Under the pieces are notes generated by a model, which saw only the letters and a list, made by a program, of their open reading frames with translations, did not search any database and was not told the origin of the DNA. From positions 124,001 through 188,000 of the forward strand of contig NW_002476365.1 of assembly GCF_000189635.1 (NCBI RefSeq): a stretch of DNA of 64,000 nt, written 5' to 3'. Below, piece by piece: positions 25,801 through 38,800 of this stretch. Both the position numbers and the translations under genes were made by a program. The stretch is from Tetrahymena thermophila SB210 (taxonomy: Eukaryota > Ciliophora > Oligohymenophorea > Hymenostomatida > Tetrahymenidae). Within the stretch, counting starts at the first letter, position 1. Each line of letters begins with the position of its first letter.

Positions 25801-27237
25801 AAAATTTAAAATGACTCACAATAACTTTGTGATATAAAAAATTATAATTCTAAGATTTTAAACTCTATTCAGTCTGATTAAACTCCTTTGAGTAAAAATA
25901 GTACCTATTTCGAAAGTTAAAAACACACTAATTCTCCCTTTTTACCAAAAATTAACAACTAAATCTAAGCAAACCACTAAGATTAGGAAAAACAAAAGAT
26001 AATTTCTTCTTTTAACTCACTATATTCTAATCATAAAAAAGCTAATAATGATAGCAACATCAAGATCAAAAGTAATGAGACTTTCTCGATAAAATCACCT
26101 GTGAATATATCTAAAATTTCTCATTCGAAATTTGATTTGATTACACCTAACAAAAACAAGGTTATTTAATAATTCAATAGTCCTAAAAACTTAAAAGTTA
26201 GATTATCCATACCTTTTACTTAAAATGTATATGAAGAAAGTGAATATAATAAAAGATCACATTCTAATTAGTTAAAAGATTCAACACAAAGTGTGGATTA
26301 AGATTACAATCACCATTTTGGTTAAGACAATAACGAAAAGATAAACTCAGAGGCCAATTAAAATTTTATAAATAAGTTTTTTTTTAGCCAATAACCCAGT
26401 AAAAGGGTTTCAATTTAGCCTGAAAAGTTTAGCAACAACAGCACTCTTCCACTAAAAAATAATAGGTATTCTTCTTTGATAAACATAGAAAACGAAAGCT
26501 AGATAAATTAAAGTTAATCTATGGTTTCATAGAATTTTTACAACAGCCATATTTTTAGTAATTAAGATGATTTATAGAGTGCTTTATCTCCATCTAAAAA
26601 AATTAAACTTAGAAAAATAGTTGAAAATAACAGTTTTACTCATCTTAACTTTCAGCCTAATAATTTAAGCTATTCTAAGCCTACATAAAACTTGTAAAGA
26701 ATCTAAATGAAAGAATAAATTATGGATGATATTTAATCTAAACTCGGGCTATTTCCATAAAAAAAGAAAAATGAGACATTTTATAAAGATTCAGCTTTGA
26801 GAAAACTTAACTCTCATGAACTAAAATCTGACCATAATATAAGTCCTACTTCACCTCTAAAATAAAATCAAAGATAATCAGAATAAAATATAGAAAGTAT
26901 AAAAAAATTAGCATTTGCAGAGTATGTCAATAACAAAAGTATTATTAAAGAAGAAGAGCATTAAACATTATTAAGTACTCCTTAAAACAAAGTAAATAGT
27001 AATAACTAAAAACAAACAATGTTAAAAGGAACTAAAAGTCCCTAATCTCTTCACAAATACTCAGAATATGGAAATAGTCTGGCTTAAATTTATAAACTAT
27101 AGCAGATGGTAATAGGGACACCCAAAAAATAGTTAAAACCTTCTCAGCTGGTGCTCTATTAAAAATAGAGTAAAACATCCAATAATTATATTTCTAATCT
27201 TTTCAACAACAAACTAAATTAGTAATAGATTTAATGA
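22827..27237 (+). CDS. Cyclic-nucleotide-binding domain protein B
   Basis: Exons 22827..23605 and 23898..27237 give 1372 residues (AG|A phase, 292-bp intron). The first CNB domain has FMYFVLEGKLAVFIPK (to Lys68) and a canonical phosphate-binding cassette GDCFGEIGAILDKPRTAT, with Gly179, Glu180 and Arg189 intact, so cAMP or cGMP binding is likely. About 100 charged, helical residues (70-168) interrupt the fold, as in paralog A. The intron falls at the start of a second CNB unit (YREGEKVDGLYLIHNGHVEIFK, then GLEDYF), whose cassette is not conserved. The remaining ~950 residues are Asn/Gln/Lys/Ser-rich without recognisable domains. No catalytic or membrane domain is present. It is divergently transcribed from the histidine kinase. 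Confidence 0.87.
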
Positions 27238-27729
27238 ATTAAATACTCAATAAATAAAAACTATCAAAATCAAATTATTTAAAAACATTAATTTTCTAAT
27301 TGAGAATATTTCTGATTTATACTTTTTATTTTAAAATAAAATAAAAATCACATATTGATTAGCAATAATGCATAAAATCACATTATAAATAGATAAATTA
27401 ATTTTATGTTGTAAATTTATATAAAAATGGTTCAATTAGTTAAATAATGGTTAATCTAAATATAGTCTTGCCAGCAAATAAAAATAAATCAACTTTAAAA
27501 ACTTTTTTGGGATTTTAATAATAAGACCATTAAATATAAATGAAAAATAAGTGTTATAACGTGTATATTTTATATTTAGATTAATTAATGTTTTTAATTA
27601 GAAAAGCATATCTTTTTAATAATTAATTCGCATCAAATTCTATCAAATATATATATTACATAAATCTAAAATTTATTAAAAATCAAATTAATTTTTAGTA
27701 ATAAAAATAGTGTAAGGAGCAAAAGAAAA
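27238..27729. other. Intergenic spacer
   Basis: This A+T-rich spacer lies between two genes on the plus strand and holds the 3' end of one and the promoter and leader of the next. No motif stands out. Confidence 0.5.
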
Positions 27730-29294
27730 ATGGAAAAATATAGAAGATTTGCAGATTAATTTACAGGAATTAATCCATTCTTGCCAGTATTTTTAAACAA
27801 GAAAAAAAAAGCAAGTGAAATCATTTTGAAACTGGTAAAATAAATAGAGTTTAATCTTAGCAACTATCCAATAAAATTGATAATATTAAAGCATTTAATT
27901 AATTTAATTCAATGCCACTTAACAATAATCTAATATTATTTTATTAAATTAATAGCTTTTAGGTCCTATTTTAGTTTTAATTAGATTGCCATTGATTTTG
28001 ATATTCGCTCTTTTACTTGTTCTTTACCATTCTATTTTCATTCACTTGGTAATTCTATTTTGGATACTCATATTCAAAGGAATTAATAACATAATTTTAA
28101 TCAAATTGTTACTTATAGTTAGTAGTCAATTCATTTAAAAGAGTTGTAACTCTCTTTAATCACCTTGTATGTTTGAGAGTCATCTTATTCTTGATGGGTT
28201 TCTATAAATTCAAAACAAGTTTTAAAATCCTCTCTAAAGAAGGGTAATTTTATTTTTATAAAAAGTCAATAACAATTCTTTATTTTTATTTAATATTATT
28301 ATTGCAAAGTTCTAACAAATCTCCTCCTCCAAAAATGAACTCAGGATTTATAGTTTTAGCTAACCACACAAGTCCTGTAGACTACATCTATATGACATAC
28401 TTGTAAAATAATATATGAATTTGCAAATAAAAATAAGCTTATTTTTAATTAAAGAATGTCACCTATTTTCTCCAAATAGTACATTTCTACCAAGGACTCT
28501 TCTCAAACAAAAGTAATAAATAATTTATTGTTAGAATCAAATAAATGTAATTATTGTTTTCTTAGGTCCTTTTAAGCCCATTAAGTTTCTTTTAGACAAT
28601 AAAGGCAGCATTTAGCTTGGATTATTCTATTCCAGTTTAAGGTGATGATACTGAATTAGCAAAGCATCATGATTAAAAGCTTAAAGTTATTAGTCTCATC
28701 TAAGTAAATAGATAATTTATAATAAAAATTTAATTAAGTAACTCATATTTAATTAGTCATCTTTTGATGAGCATAAAGGTCCTCTTTGTGTATTTTTTGA
28801 AGGTGCAAAGACAAACGGTTATGGATTTTTGTAAGCTGAAGAGAGTTTGATTTAAGATATTGCAGAAGTTTAAGAAAAATATAGAAGAGAAGTTGTTGTA
28901 TTCAATTTAAAGTACACTGATAAATCTCACTTCTCCCCAATAAATACCACCAGAAATCCTTTCTTGCATTTTATTCTTTTGCTAACTAATTTTTCAAACG
29001 AACTAAAAGTTTCTGCTAAAGGCATTCCATTCTAAGATACTACTTAAACAGGACCTTTAGACATAAAATAATATAAGGAATCTATTTATTCATTTTACGA
29101 GTCATCAGGTATTAAAAAGGTACTGCATTAAATAATAAATAAACGGTTTATTTATTTATTTATTTATTTATTTATTGATTTTAAATTTATTAAAATAGAT
29201 GTAAGTAACATGGAGAGAATATTAGAAGTTCTTAGATTATTGGTAAAACTCTCAATCTAAATAGTACATTGAAGAAATCAAAAAGAGAGAATGA
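27730..29294 (+). CDS. Lysophospholipid / glycerol-3-phosphate acyltransferase family (PlsC-like)
   Basis: Eight exons: 27730..27834, 27956..28048, 28119..28243, 28310..28402, 28455..28512, 28566..28703, 28757..29119 and 29199..29294; all phases agree and the product is 356 residues. Hydrophobic segments at ~35-65 and ~75-95 anchor it in a membrane, probably the ER. The HX4D acyltransferase motif is NHTSPVD (His127, Asp132). The later motif reads FFEGAKTNG (~217-225), matching the FPEGTxTN of LPCAT-like enzymes, with Phe for Pro and Ala-Lys for Thr-x. It should transfer an acyl chain from acyl-CoA to a lysolipid; the exact substrate is unknown. Introns are 50-121 bp, the seventh carrying a (TTTA)n repeat. 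Confidence 0.88.
29144..29176. repeat. (TTTA)n microsatellite in an intron
   Basis: About eight ATTT/TTTA units lie inside the last intron (29120-29198) of the acyltransferase gene. Confidence 0.85.
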
Positions 29295-30941
29295 AAATAA
29301 AATTAATAAATCAAAAAAACTTCTTTATATGTGTTAATAACCAATAATATTGATAATTTCATATATAAAATAATTCTTAGTTTTATCAATTGAACAACAA
29401 AAATTTATGGCAATAAACTTTTTATAATTTCTAAAATCTAAATCTTTAACAAATCCCAATAAAATTCATTTATTTTTTATGTTTGATGAAAAAAGGAAGT
29501 TTTTACATTACTAAATTAAAGTTAGAAAATTAATACTGTTTTATATTTTATTGAATTCTATAAGATAAATAATTTGCACAAAATGTATTAAGTTATAAAG
29601 TAGGGTAGGTAAGTAATTAAAAGTATTTTGCAATTAATTAATTTAACAAATGTGTTAGCATATATGCAAAGATTAAAGAATATCAAAAATTATAAAATAA
29701 AAAAATTAGTTGTGAGTAAACTTTTCCAAATTTAATAAAATCATAATAAGATGTATGTTTTTACATAATTTTCTCATTCTAAGCATTAAAATTTAATATT
29801 TAATATCATTAGAAATGAAAAGAAAATTAAAAATATTATTTTAATTATTTGACTATTTTTTTAATGATTATTGATAATAGTTGTAGTTTATATTTATTCT
29901 TTTAATGATTATTTAATCTATTTGTTATTAATAGTTTTAATCACTTAATTTTGCCATGCAAGTATAATAAAGAGGTACCTTATTTATATGTATCAATGTA
30001 TTTCGAAATTAATTGCAAAATTTTATTTATTAAATTACCTTTAATTGAACCATATAAATAATACTTATTTAGAAATATCTTGAAAAGATATAAATTTTTG
30101 TTTAGTATTACTTTTTTCAAATTATCAAAACTTATATTTATTTTTGAATATTAAGAAAACAATATAGTTCTTCACTTTATCTACTCTTTAAATTGTTTGA
30201 GGTTTAAATTAACTTGAAAATTATATATTTCCAAAATATACTACCTACTCCACCAATAAATTTCACTTAAATTTGCAATTTTAAGGTATATAATTAATGG
30301 GTTGAAATTGTTTTATTTATGATATTAAGTTATTATCATTTGAATGATATATATTTGAAAATATTTAAGTTTAGAAATAGTTAAGTTAAATGTTGATTTA
30401 AAAAGAAAATTTATATAAAAATTAATTTGATTAATTTAATAAATATACATTTTAAATATCTTTGTATAAATTTAATTAATTTTCTACAGAAAATATCTTA
30501 ATTTATTTTACTTTTAAATATCTTTGAGACAACAAATTAAATTTTTTAAATAGAAGTTTAAGGGGAAATTGAATTCTACTTAAAAGTTTTAGAAAAACAA
30601 ATTTAAAGCACTAACTATATTTATAAATAAATAATTTACAATATTAATTAGTTTAAAATATTTTAAATTGAAATAATTTTGAAGAATGGAAGGACAGTTG
30701 AGATTTTGGATATTTTTAAATAAGAATCTCCTTGTTCTAAGGGATTCTAATTAAAGTAAGTTATAATACGATTATAAAAGCAAGGGAGTCATATAGAGTT
30801 AATTATACATAGAGACAATTTTTTACTTTTAAATAACTATATTATAAATACTTTAATCTTTTTTACAAATTTTGTGTTTTATATTTATATTGAAGCAGGG
30901 AGAATTAAATAAATCTTCATGTTTAAAATTCAGTATTTAAA
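29295..30941. other. Convergent intergenic region
   Basis: This is A+T-rich sequence between the 3' ends of the acyltransferase (plus) and NAC alpha (minus). The last ~300 bases (about 30680-30941) are less A+T-rich and are probably the NAC alpha 3' untranslated region. No coding frame is supported. Confidence 0.5.
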
Positions 30942-31842
30942 TCACTCTTGGACCTTGATGATAGCAGTAACGGCGTCACCTTCGGTTTCTCTAAGAGCCT
31001 TGATGGCCTTAGCCTTGGTGCACTTACCGTGTTCCATGACCATCTTGATGGATTCAGCATCCAAACCAGTTTCGTCGAGGTCACCTTCAGCTTCTTCGGT
31101 GGTTTCAGCGGTGGTTTCGGTCTTGGGAGCTTGAGTGGGAGCCTTGGAGTTGAACTTTTCAGCTTCAGAAGCAGCTAAGTTTTGAGCGAAATCGTTGATC
31201 TTGGCTTCACCGAAGCTTTTAATTTGAAAAGAATTATTAGAATATAAATAAACACTATTTTTGCTTAGAAGGTTATTTTTATCTTTAATTTTAAATATGG
31301 CTGTCTGTATTAGATTTAAATTGTTTTAAGCCAATCCTACAAATGTAAAACTATTCTTATTAATTCAATCATATTTTTAAATTGCCATTAAATGTCAAAT
31401 TGCTTATTTTGTATATTTTTTTCTAAAAAATATTCAAATATTTTCCCTCCTTCTAAGTTTAACATCAAACTTAATCATAAATTGCTTACATGATGTAAGA
31501 GTTTTCAGCACCAGGTGATTTCATGACATCGGGGTTGTCAATATATAAAAGTAACTACATGTTTATTAAATAAAAATTATTATTTTTTCAAAATTATAAA
31601 TTTTGTCAATTAATTACGTTCTTGCCCTTTCTAATGGTGACTCTGTTGATACCTTCAACAGACTTCATGCCGAGCTTGGCCATAGCCTTCTTGAACTTCT
31701 TTTCACCTCTGTTAGCCTTCTTGTCGCCCTTTTCATCATCAGAGTCAGAGTCGTCGTGATCATGTTCGTGATCGTGATCGTGGTCGCAGTCTTCACCGTG
31801 GACGTGTTCGTGATCGTGGAGCTTCTATTCAGCGTCAGTCAT
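30942..31842 (-). CDS. NACA: Nascent polypeptide-associated complex alpha subunit
   Basis: Exons 31842..31618, 31554..31490 and 31215..30942 give 187 residues with good phases. NAC is a heterodimer that sits at the ribosome exit tunnel and shields nascent chains. The NAC domain shows KLGMKSVEGINRVTIRKGKN, then DNPDVMKSPGAENSYIIFG and EAKINDFAQNLA. A C-terminal UBA domain follows (DAESIKMVMEHGKCTKAKAI ... VTAIIKVQE), typical of the alpha subunit. The N-terminus is unusual: residues 9-29 contain nine His alternating with Asp/Glu. Codon use is strongly biased to C- and G-ending codons (AAG, GAC, GCC, ATC) unlike every neighbour, as expected for a very highly expressed gene. Introns are 63 and 274 bp. 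Confidence 0.96.
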
Positions 31843-32836
31843 TTTATTTGATTTTCTTTTCTTTTTTGATTTTTAAGAATTTGTAATTAATTTTCTTTTT
31901 TTCTTTTGTTTTTGGCACTTTATACTTTTTTTTGTTTTACCCCAAATTCATATGATTTTGTATTTCAGCCTTATCATTCTTTTTTCATCTTAGTCAAAAT
32001 TTTCATTTCAAAGGCTCGCTAACTCACTCATTCACTAAATAATTATTTCATTCATCCTCACTTTATCTTTTTCGATCTACCTACATACATAGATAGATAG
32101 ATATCTGCAAATATACATAGATTGTTTATACTCTAATATAGATTTAAAAATTCATGATAGATATGATTGAATATAATTAAATATTTGATTGTATGTAGAT
32201 CTTGAATTTGATTGAATTTCATTTTTAGAAAAGGCAAATGAATGCGATCAATATTTTTTTATATAATCATTTGATATTTTGTTCTAATTTCTAGATATGC
32301 TAATTAATTTGATATTTATATTTTTGCAGATTAATTGAAGCGATATTAAATTAACATTTTCTGAGACATAATTTAGTAGTGCTTAAACAATTTAATTTAA
32401 AATTAAAACCTTTTTATTTAATGCAAATAAATTTAATTTTTTTAAATTTAGAAAATAATTTTCATTTAATTTTTATATTAATAAATTAAATAATATAAAA
32501 ATGAATAGATTTATTTAAAATAGAAATTAATTTATATTTTTTTTTATCACAATTTAATATTTAGTCCATATAAAAATGATAATTTATCATAGTAAAATAA
32601 TTTATTTGGTTTTTTGTTTTATTAAATGAGTAATTTATATAAATACTAATAATATTTTTGCATACTTTTGAATAATTTTTAAAAAATTTAGATTTGAAAA
32701 TAAGTGATAGCCAGTCAGTCAGTAGTGGTAGAAAAAGAAATTTTTAAAGTTTTTGAATTAAAAAATTGAAATCAACTTAAGCAGTTAATAATCATTTGTT
32801 TTAATTATTTTTTATCAAAAACAAACACTTTATAAA
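31843..32836. other. Divergent promoter region (NAC alpha / STRIP)
   Basis: The divergent start codons are separated by ~1 kb. The 200 bp next to the NAC alpha ATG is strongly T/C-rich on the plus strand (purine-rich on the NAC sense strand) and includes CTCACTCATTCACT and GATAGATAGATA runs near 32090-32105. No defined promoter element can be named. Confidence 0.5.
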
Positions 32837-35302
32837 ATGAAAAAAATTAGCTTTTCTGACCACCTATAAGAATATTTTTTTTCTTATTCCGAATAGTTTG
32901 ATTAGGAGTATGTGCAAATGACTTCAACTTACTAAGATTTAGATAAATAATGTTCTTCTGATAGAGAAAGGCTTTTTTTTTTGCTTGATGCTCTTGAATT
33001 AAATTTAGCTATTCTTAAAAAAGATATTATGCTCACGTTATTTTCTTTATGCGCTAGTAAAATAAATTAAAATTATGAGCTTAAATGTTAATAAAATTTA
33101 AATTAAAATAGAATTTTAAAATGGGAAAATGATCTTAAATACAAATTTTATTGAAGAACTTTATCATAATGATGGGATTAACATAGTAGATAGTACTTTT
33201 AAGGATTCAATTGAGAAATTAGTACAATATTAAGCAAAAAAGTAAATATTTATAGATAAATATAAAGAAAATGAAGATTATTCTAATAAATTTAAGGAAT
33301 AAAAAGGTAGACAATTCTCCTAATGATACAAACGAAATGATCGATACCGAAATATAATTAAAAGCATCATTAAATACTTTATTTTTATTGATAATTCACA
33401 TGCAAGAAACAAACAAAGATGATTTGATAAAATATTTTGAAGGTAATTTAAATTTAATCAATCAATATTTATATTAAAATCTTATAATTTCTTCAAAGAC
33501 TATCTAAAATTAATTTTAAACTATCACATATTAATACTAGATAAAAAATTTGAAGAGTATTTGATGAAAATGATTTAGCTTTCAGTCGAGCTCTTTTTAA
33601 TACCTATAAAAAAAATAATTAGTTTATTTTATCTATATCTGAAAATATATCTCTAAGATACCAGTAAAATATTTGATTCAAAAAAAATAATTATCTAATT
33701 GTCCAATTTTTAGATGACTCAGGGACTAAGTTAGACGATAATTACTACACTGAAGATAATATGAATTAAATAGACAAGGGACCACCAAGATTATTCATTT
33801 AAAATCCCACTAAAATAGAACAATTTTACTAGAGAAATATTATAAATTAGGCAGATATTGCATTAGCTTAAATTATAGTAGTGGGCTTACTTAGAACTAT
33901 GCTCACTACATGTGCAACAAACAATAAATATAATCCTACAAATACTACAAGTACTACTACCACTATTACTAAATCAATTTTTTTGCAAAATTACTTTATT
34001 AAATTTGTTTTTTAATTTAATAAAATAAAGAGGGAATAGATTTAAATAGAGAATGGGAATCTTCAGGTATTCTTTCATTCATTAATTTTCAATGATTAAG
34101 ATTTGATTAATTTTTATATTTTAAAAAATTGCCAGTGATACACATTTTACAGTATAAAGATGAAATTAACTTACAAAAAGAGGAGTTAAAAAAATACATG
34201 GATGACTATAATTAATACATTGAAAATAATAAAGATTTTCCTCAAAAAGATGAAAAGGAAAGTGAGTTAAACAAAGAAAAGTCAATAATTAAAATTGAAT
34301 TAGATAGACATAGATTGTTTACTGCCAATATTATTTCAAGTTTTATTCTTTTGTTAGCAAAGAAGTTTAAGCATAATTGTGTTTGGTAATTTTCTTATCT
34401 AATCTAGTTAATTACTGATGCAAATGGAGTCTTAGTCTTCCTTAAGTTTTTAACAGATAAATTTTTAAGCATCAACTATGAAATTCCATATATTTTGTAT
34501 GACAAATTTTATTGAAAAATTAAGAAGTAATTTAGTTAATTTTAATTAATAGATCCGATAAAGTTGCTTTAATGGATATTGCAGGTGATACTGTTTACAA
34601 GATTTCCAAATTGATGTATATCACTTGCAATAATTTCACAGAGAAGATATCTTAGTATTTAATAGATTATTAATCATTTGTAAAAAAAAAAAGCAGAAAT
34701 TCAACAATATTTTAAATTTTATCAAAAAAATAAAAATTAATTAGTTTATATTGAAGAAGTTGCCTTAATAATTCACTATGAGAGAAGTTAGTAAATATTG
34801 TTATAAGCTAATGAAGTTGTAGATTCCTATGTTTGATAAGAGAATGTTAAAATCTAATTAAAGTTACGTGAAAGTTATTTCTGACCTATTCTGTAAAGTT
34901 TATCCTAACTTTGAGCCAGACAAATTTACAAAAATATTCAAAGAAGAACAAAAAAAATTCATGAATTAAGCAGATAAGGCTATGAAAGATGAGCCACTTA
35001 GATAATTATATTTACTTGAGGGAATTAGAGACAGAAAGTCTATGCTAGCTAACTATTGTAATTAAGATGAAGTTCGTAAAATAAATACAGATTTTAATAA
35101 TTATCATTACTGGAAAGCTGATGAGTCCAAGAAGGAACTGAAATAAAAGTTAAATTTAGATGAATCAGGTATCTACTAGGACTAGCTTAAGCTTAAAAAA
35201 TAAATTCTCAATAAAATGTGGGATGAAGTTTAAGTTCCTGAAGATTTTGAAAATAATTATGAAAAGTGGCTGGAAGATAATGTGTGGAATTATTATGATT
35301 GA
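32837..35302 (+). CDS. STRIP: STRIP/Far11-family STRIPAK scaffold
   Basis: Eight exons: 32837..33056, 33112..33241, 33297..33442, 33499..33663, 33714..34066, 34153..34496, 34553..34679 and 34757..35302; all phases agree and give 676 residues. STRIP proteins hold together the striatin-PP2A-MST kinase complex. The N-terminal half matches the N1221 region (helical, with DSTFKDSIEKLV and LIPIKKIISLFYLYL). The C-terminal half matches the DUF3402 region: HNCVWQFSYLIQL, VLVFLKFLTDKFLSINYE, KLMKLQIPMFDKRMLKSN and, closest to the end, QVPEDFENNYEKWLEDNVW, which matches the conserved LPEDF-x-NY-x-WL ending. It is shorter than animal STRIPs because the disordered middle is reduced. Seven introns of 50-86 bp are typical minimal ciliate introns. 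Confidence 0.87.
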
Positions 35303-35886
35303 TTGATTGATAATAAAAAAAAATATTTAATTAGCTTTTTCAATTAAAAAAATAATAAGCAAAAATGAAATTTTTTGGCTGGTTGAATAAATAAAATTCT
35401 ACTAAAAAATTGTTTATTTTTTTGCAATATTGTATAAAAAGTATTCGGATTTTAAATATTTAGTTATTGTTTTTTTAAATATTGTGCATTTTGAGTTCAA
35501 TTTTGTAAATTTATTTGTTATTAAATAAGATTTTTTGAAGTAGTAAGCTAATCCTAGTGAAAAAAATACATAAACAAAATTTTTAATTGTGTGGTAAATA
35601 TTTGTTAAAGCTTCAAATATGATGAAAATATCTTTAAATTGGGATGCACTGATTAACTTTATTGCATTGGAATAAGTAAAATGCCAAAATATATTTTGTT
35701 TATTTCTTTGTTTTTTGCAGATTTTGAAGTTGAATAATAATAATAATAAATAATGCTAATATTTTCATTTGGTTATTTGTTTATTAATCAAAAATTAATT
35801 ATTATTTAGTTAGCTGGAAAAGGTTTATTTCAAGTAAATATTCTGCCTAATTATTAATTATATATAAAATAAGATAGTATTGAATT
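35303..35886. other. Intergenic spacer
   Basis: A+T-rich spacer between two plus-strand genes, with an (AAT)n run near 35736-35752. Nothing else seen. Confidence 0.5.
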
Positions 35887-38800
35887 ATGCTAGAAGATCC
35901 ATGTCAAAAAGTTATTCGCGTTATTAAAGAGAAGCAACATAACAGAGACTACACTTATGAAGAAAGAGTGGCAATACTTGACTTTCTAGTAAAGAGTAAA
36001 TTTGGAGAACATTATATGGGAAAGATCAGTGCCTTGCATAGGTTAGCCTATCAAATGTAATACGAAGTTTATGAAAAGGGCAAGACAATTTACACTAATA
36101 TGGATCAAATTGATAAGCATTATATCATTTTAAATGGGAGAGTAGCTATTTTAGAGAGCAAAAATATAGAATAAATGAACTACTAAAGATAGAGAGAATA
36201 ATAATTTGACTATGATCGCACACTTTCCTAGCTATAAGTAAATTAATAAGCTCGATAGCTAAAGAAGAGATGCGAACTTTAATAATATGACAGTTTTGGA
36301 TTTAATTTACAATTAGCTTAACAAAATACATAGCAATATTCCCAAACTTCTGACCATATAGTCTTAGCTATGGAAAATACTCATATTTTAATATTAAAGG
36401 CAAAAATAATTCAAGAGAATAATGCAGAAAATTTATAGCTTAATTGTAAATTTGTTGGAAAGTAATTGTAAGTAGAATACACCTTGCTTAACGATATTAT
36501 TTGTGAGCAGTGCTTTAAAAAGAAAGGAATGTATATTTGCTAAGAAAGTTAAAATCCTCGTTTCATTTATTGCGTTTTATATGGTTCTGTTCTTTACCAA
36601 GATTAATCACCTGCTGGGACTAATAGAAACAGAGTTGTTTTAGGTGAGGGAGCTATTATAGGTCAATCTATCAAAGGTGAAAAGCAAAGTAATTCTAATA
36701 AAGCTCAAAATTAAATTTCATAAAAAGCTTTATCTCGATAAAATAGCAGATATAATGGTATTTAGTTAGATATTTAATCCGATGAAAAAATAAATGAAAA
36801 GGAGGAGTAAGTATAATCTTCAATACACTCTTCATCTGATTTTACTGTTATATTAATGATCGATAAAGAAAAGCTTGGCTAAAAATTGATTGAATACAGG
36901 AGGTAGTAGGATTATTCAATAAATAATAGCAATAAGCAGTAATTTCACCAAAGTTCACAAAGGAGTATTTAGAAACCTAAGGCAGAGAGCAGTTAAGTTA
37001 ATGATTTTAATGCAAATATTTAGTAATCAAGAAGACAATAAAGACCAGTTTAAGAAATGAATGTCACGAAAGGAAGATTGGTGTTTTAAAAAAAGAGTAG
37101 GAGTTAAAGCTATTCTATTTTGTGCAAATTGATATAAAAAGAAGAGAGATCTAATTCTTACAGCAGAAATAAATTAAATTTTATAGAACTAAATCCTAAT
37201 TACAAAAAAGAGTATTTAGCAATTGAGTAACCAGAAAATAAAAATAGAATATAAACATTAATGGAATAGTCATTTTATCAAAATAACGATGTCTAAAATT
37301 CTATGCAAACTAAAAACCTATAATTGTAAGCAAACGAGAACAATAGTAATAGGAATGACTTTGAAGATGTGGTTAAGAGACTTGCAGAAAAAAGTGTTTT
37401 CCCTTAATATTATCAATAGGAAAAGAAATATAATAAATTGCTAATGAAAAACCTGAAAGATAGGGAATAGATAGCTAGACTTATAATCGAGAGCAAAAAG
37501 CCTACTTACCTCCCAAATTACTTTAGTAACCCTGAGAATTTTGTAAACAAAGATCAATTAATGAATCAGTTTCACACAAAATATTTGCATCATAGTATTA
37601 AAGAGATTTAAAATAACCATAAATAAAAAAGAAGCTACACTCACTAAATCCAAAGTTAGAATTCTACTGAATATTTAGAAAATTTCAACATAAATAGTCT
37701 ATAAACTGAAGAAGAGATAGATAAATTTATCCAAAAAATCAATAGACAGCTTATAATATCAGAGACTCATCAAAACCAAATACCTAACAAGACTTCATAA
37801 AGCATATCAAATAAAAATAATAATAACAATAACAATAATAATAGTGTTAGTAGTCATAACTAATAAATAATTAATAAATAATACACGCTTGGTAATTTAA
37901 TCAGCGAAGAAAATATGGATTTAAATCAAGAGCAAGATAAACTAAATCACTTAACTGTAAATTCATAACAATTATTCTACCCATATAGAGTTCAAGAAAT
38001 GTTAGATTAGTTTATATCTCTCAAAAACTAAGAAAGTGGATAAAAGAATATAGAATGTATTGAAATAAGAAAATCTAGCATTCCATAAATAAAAAAATAA
38101 GGATAGAGCTAATAAGAATAGTATTTAAAAGAAGAGGTATTTCATAATTAGAATTAAAATATGCAAAATAATTGCAATATATACTAAGATATTGCTTTTG
38201 AAAGTAATTAGGAGCTTTAAGAGATGGATGTAAATTACCCATCTAACGACTCTTTTCAGAATGACTAGTATTTAAATTAATTAGAAATTCGAGAATAGGA
38301 TCAGAATTTAAACATGGATACAGATTAAACCCAAAATTATGAAATTATGAATTATTTTACTTCTAATTAAGTATCTAGGTTAGGAAGCAGAGGAAATATA
38401 GGGATTAATTAGGTAGATAACGAAAAAGGAGTTCTTAGATCACAAAGTGTTCATAATATATTAAGAAAATAATTAGATGTTCAATAATAAAAAGTGTTTG
38501 CTTTAAATTAAATGTATCCTAATATTAGGTAAAGGAGCTTATCAAGAAATAAAATTTTAAACAAGAATAATTAAAATCTTACAAAATCGTAGAATGAGTC
38601 AATAAATAAAATATTAACAAAAACTGAATTTCGGTTAAAAATACAATCAGAAAAATAATTAAATAAAATAGTTTCAGAAGAATGTAGAGGTAGCACAATT
38701 TTCAAACCAGAGAAAAACTTTGTATCTCTATTATCAACTTACATATAAAATACTTAATAAAATAGTTAAAAGACGAGTAGAAGAACATCGAATTTAAAAG

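Noticed and set aside
30919-31178. Open frames on the plus strand over the NAC alpha gene
   Set aside because: They are antisense shadows of the C-terminal NAC alpha exon, whose G/C-ending codons keep the opposite strand open.
31603-31851. Hydrophobic 82-residue plus-strand frame
   Set aside because: It is the antisense of the His/Asp-rich first exon of NAC alpha; Val/Ile/Met codons arise from GAC/GAT/CAT read backwards.
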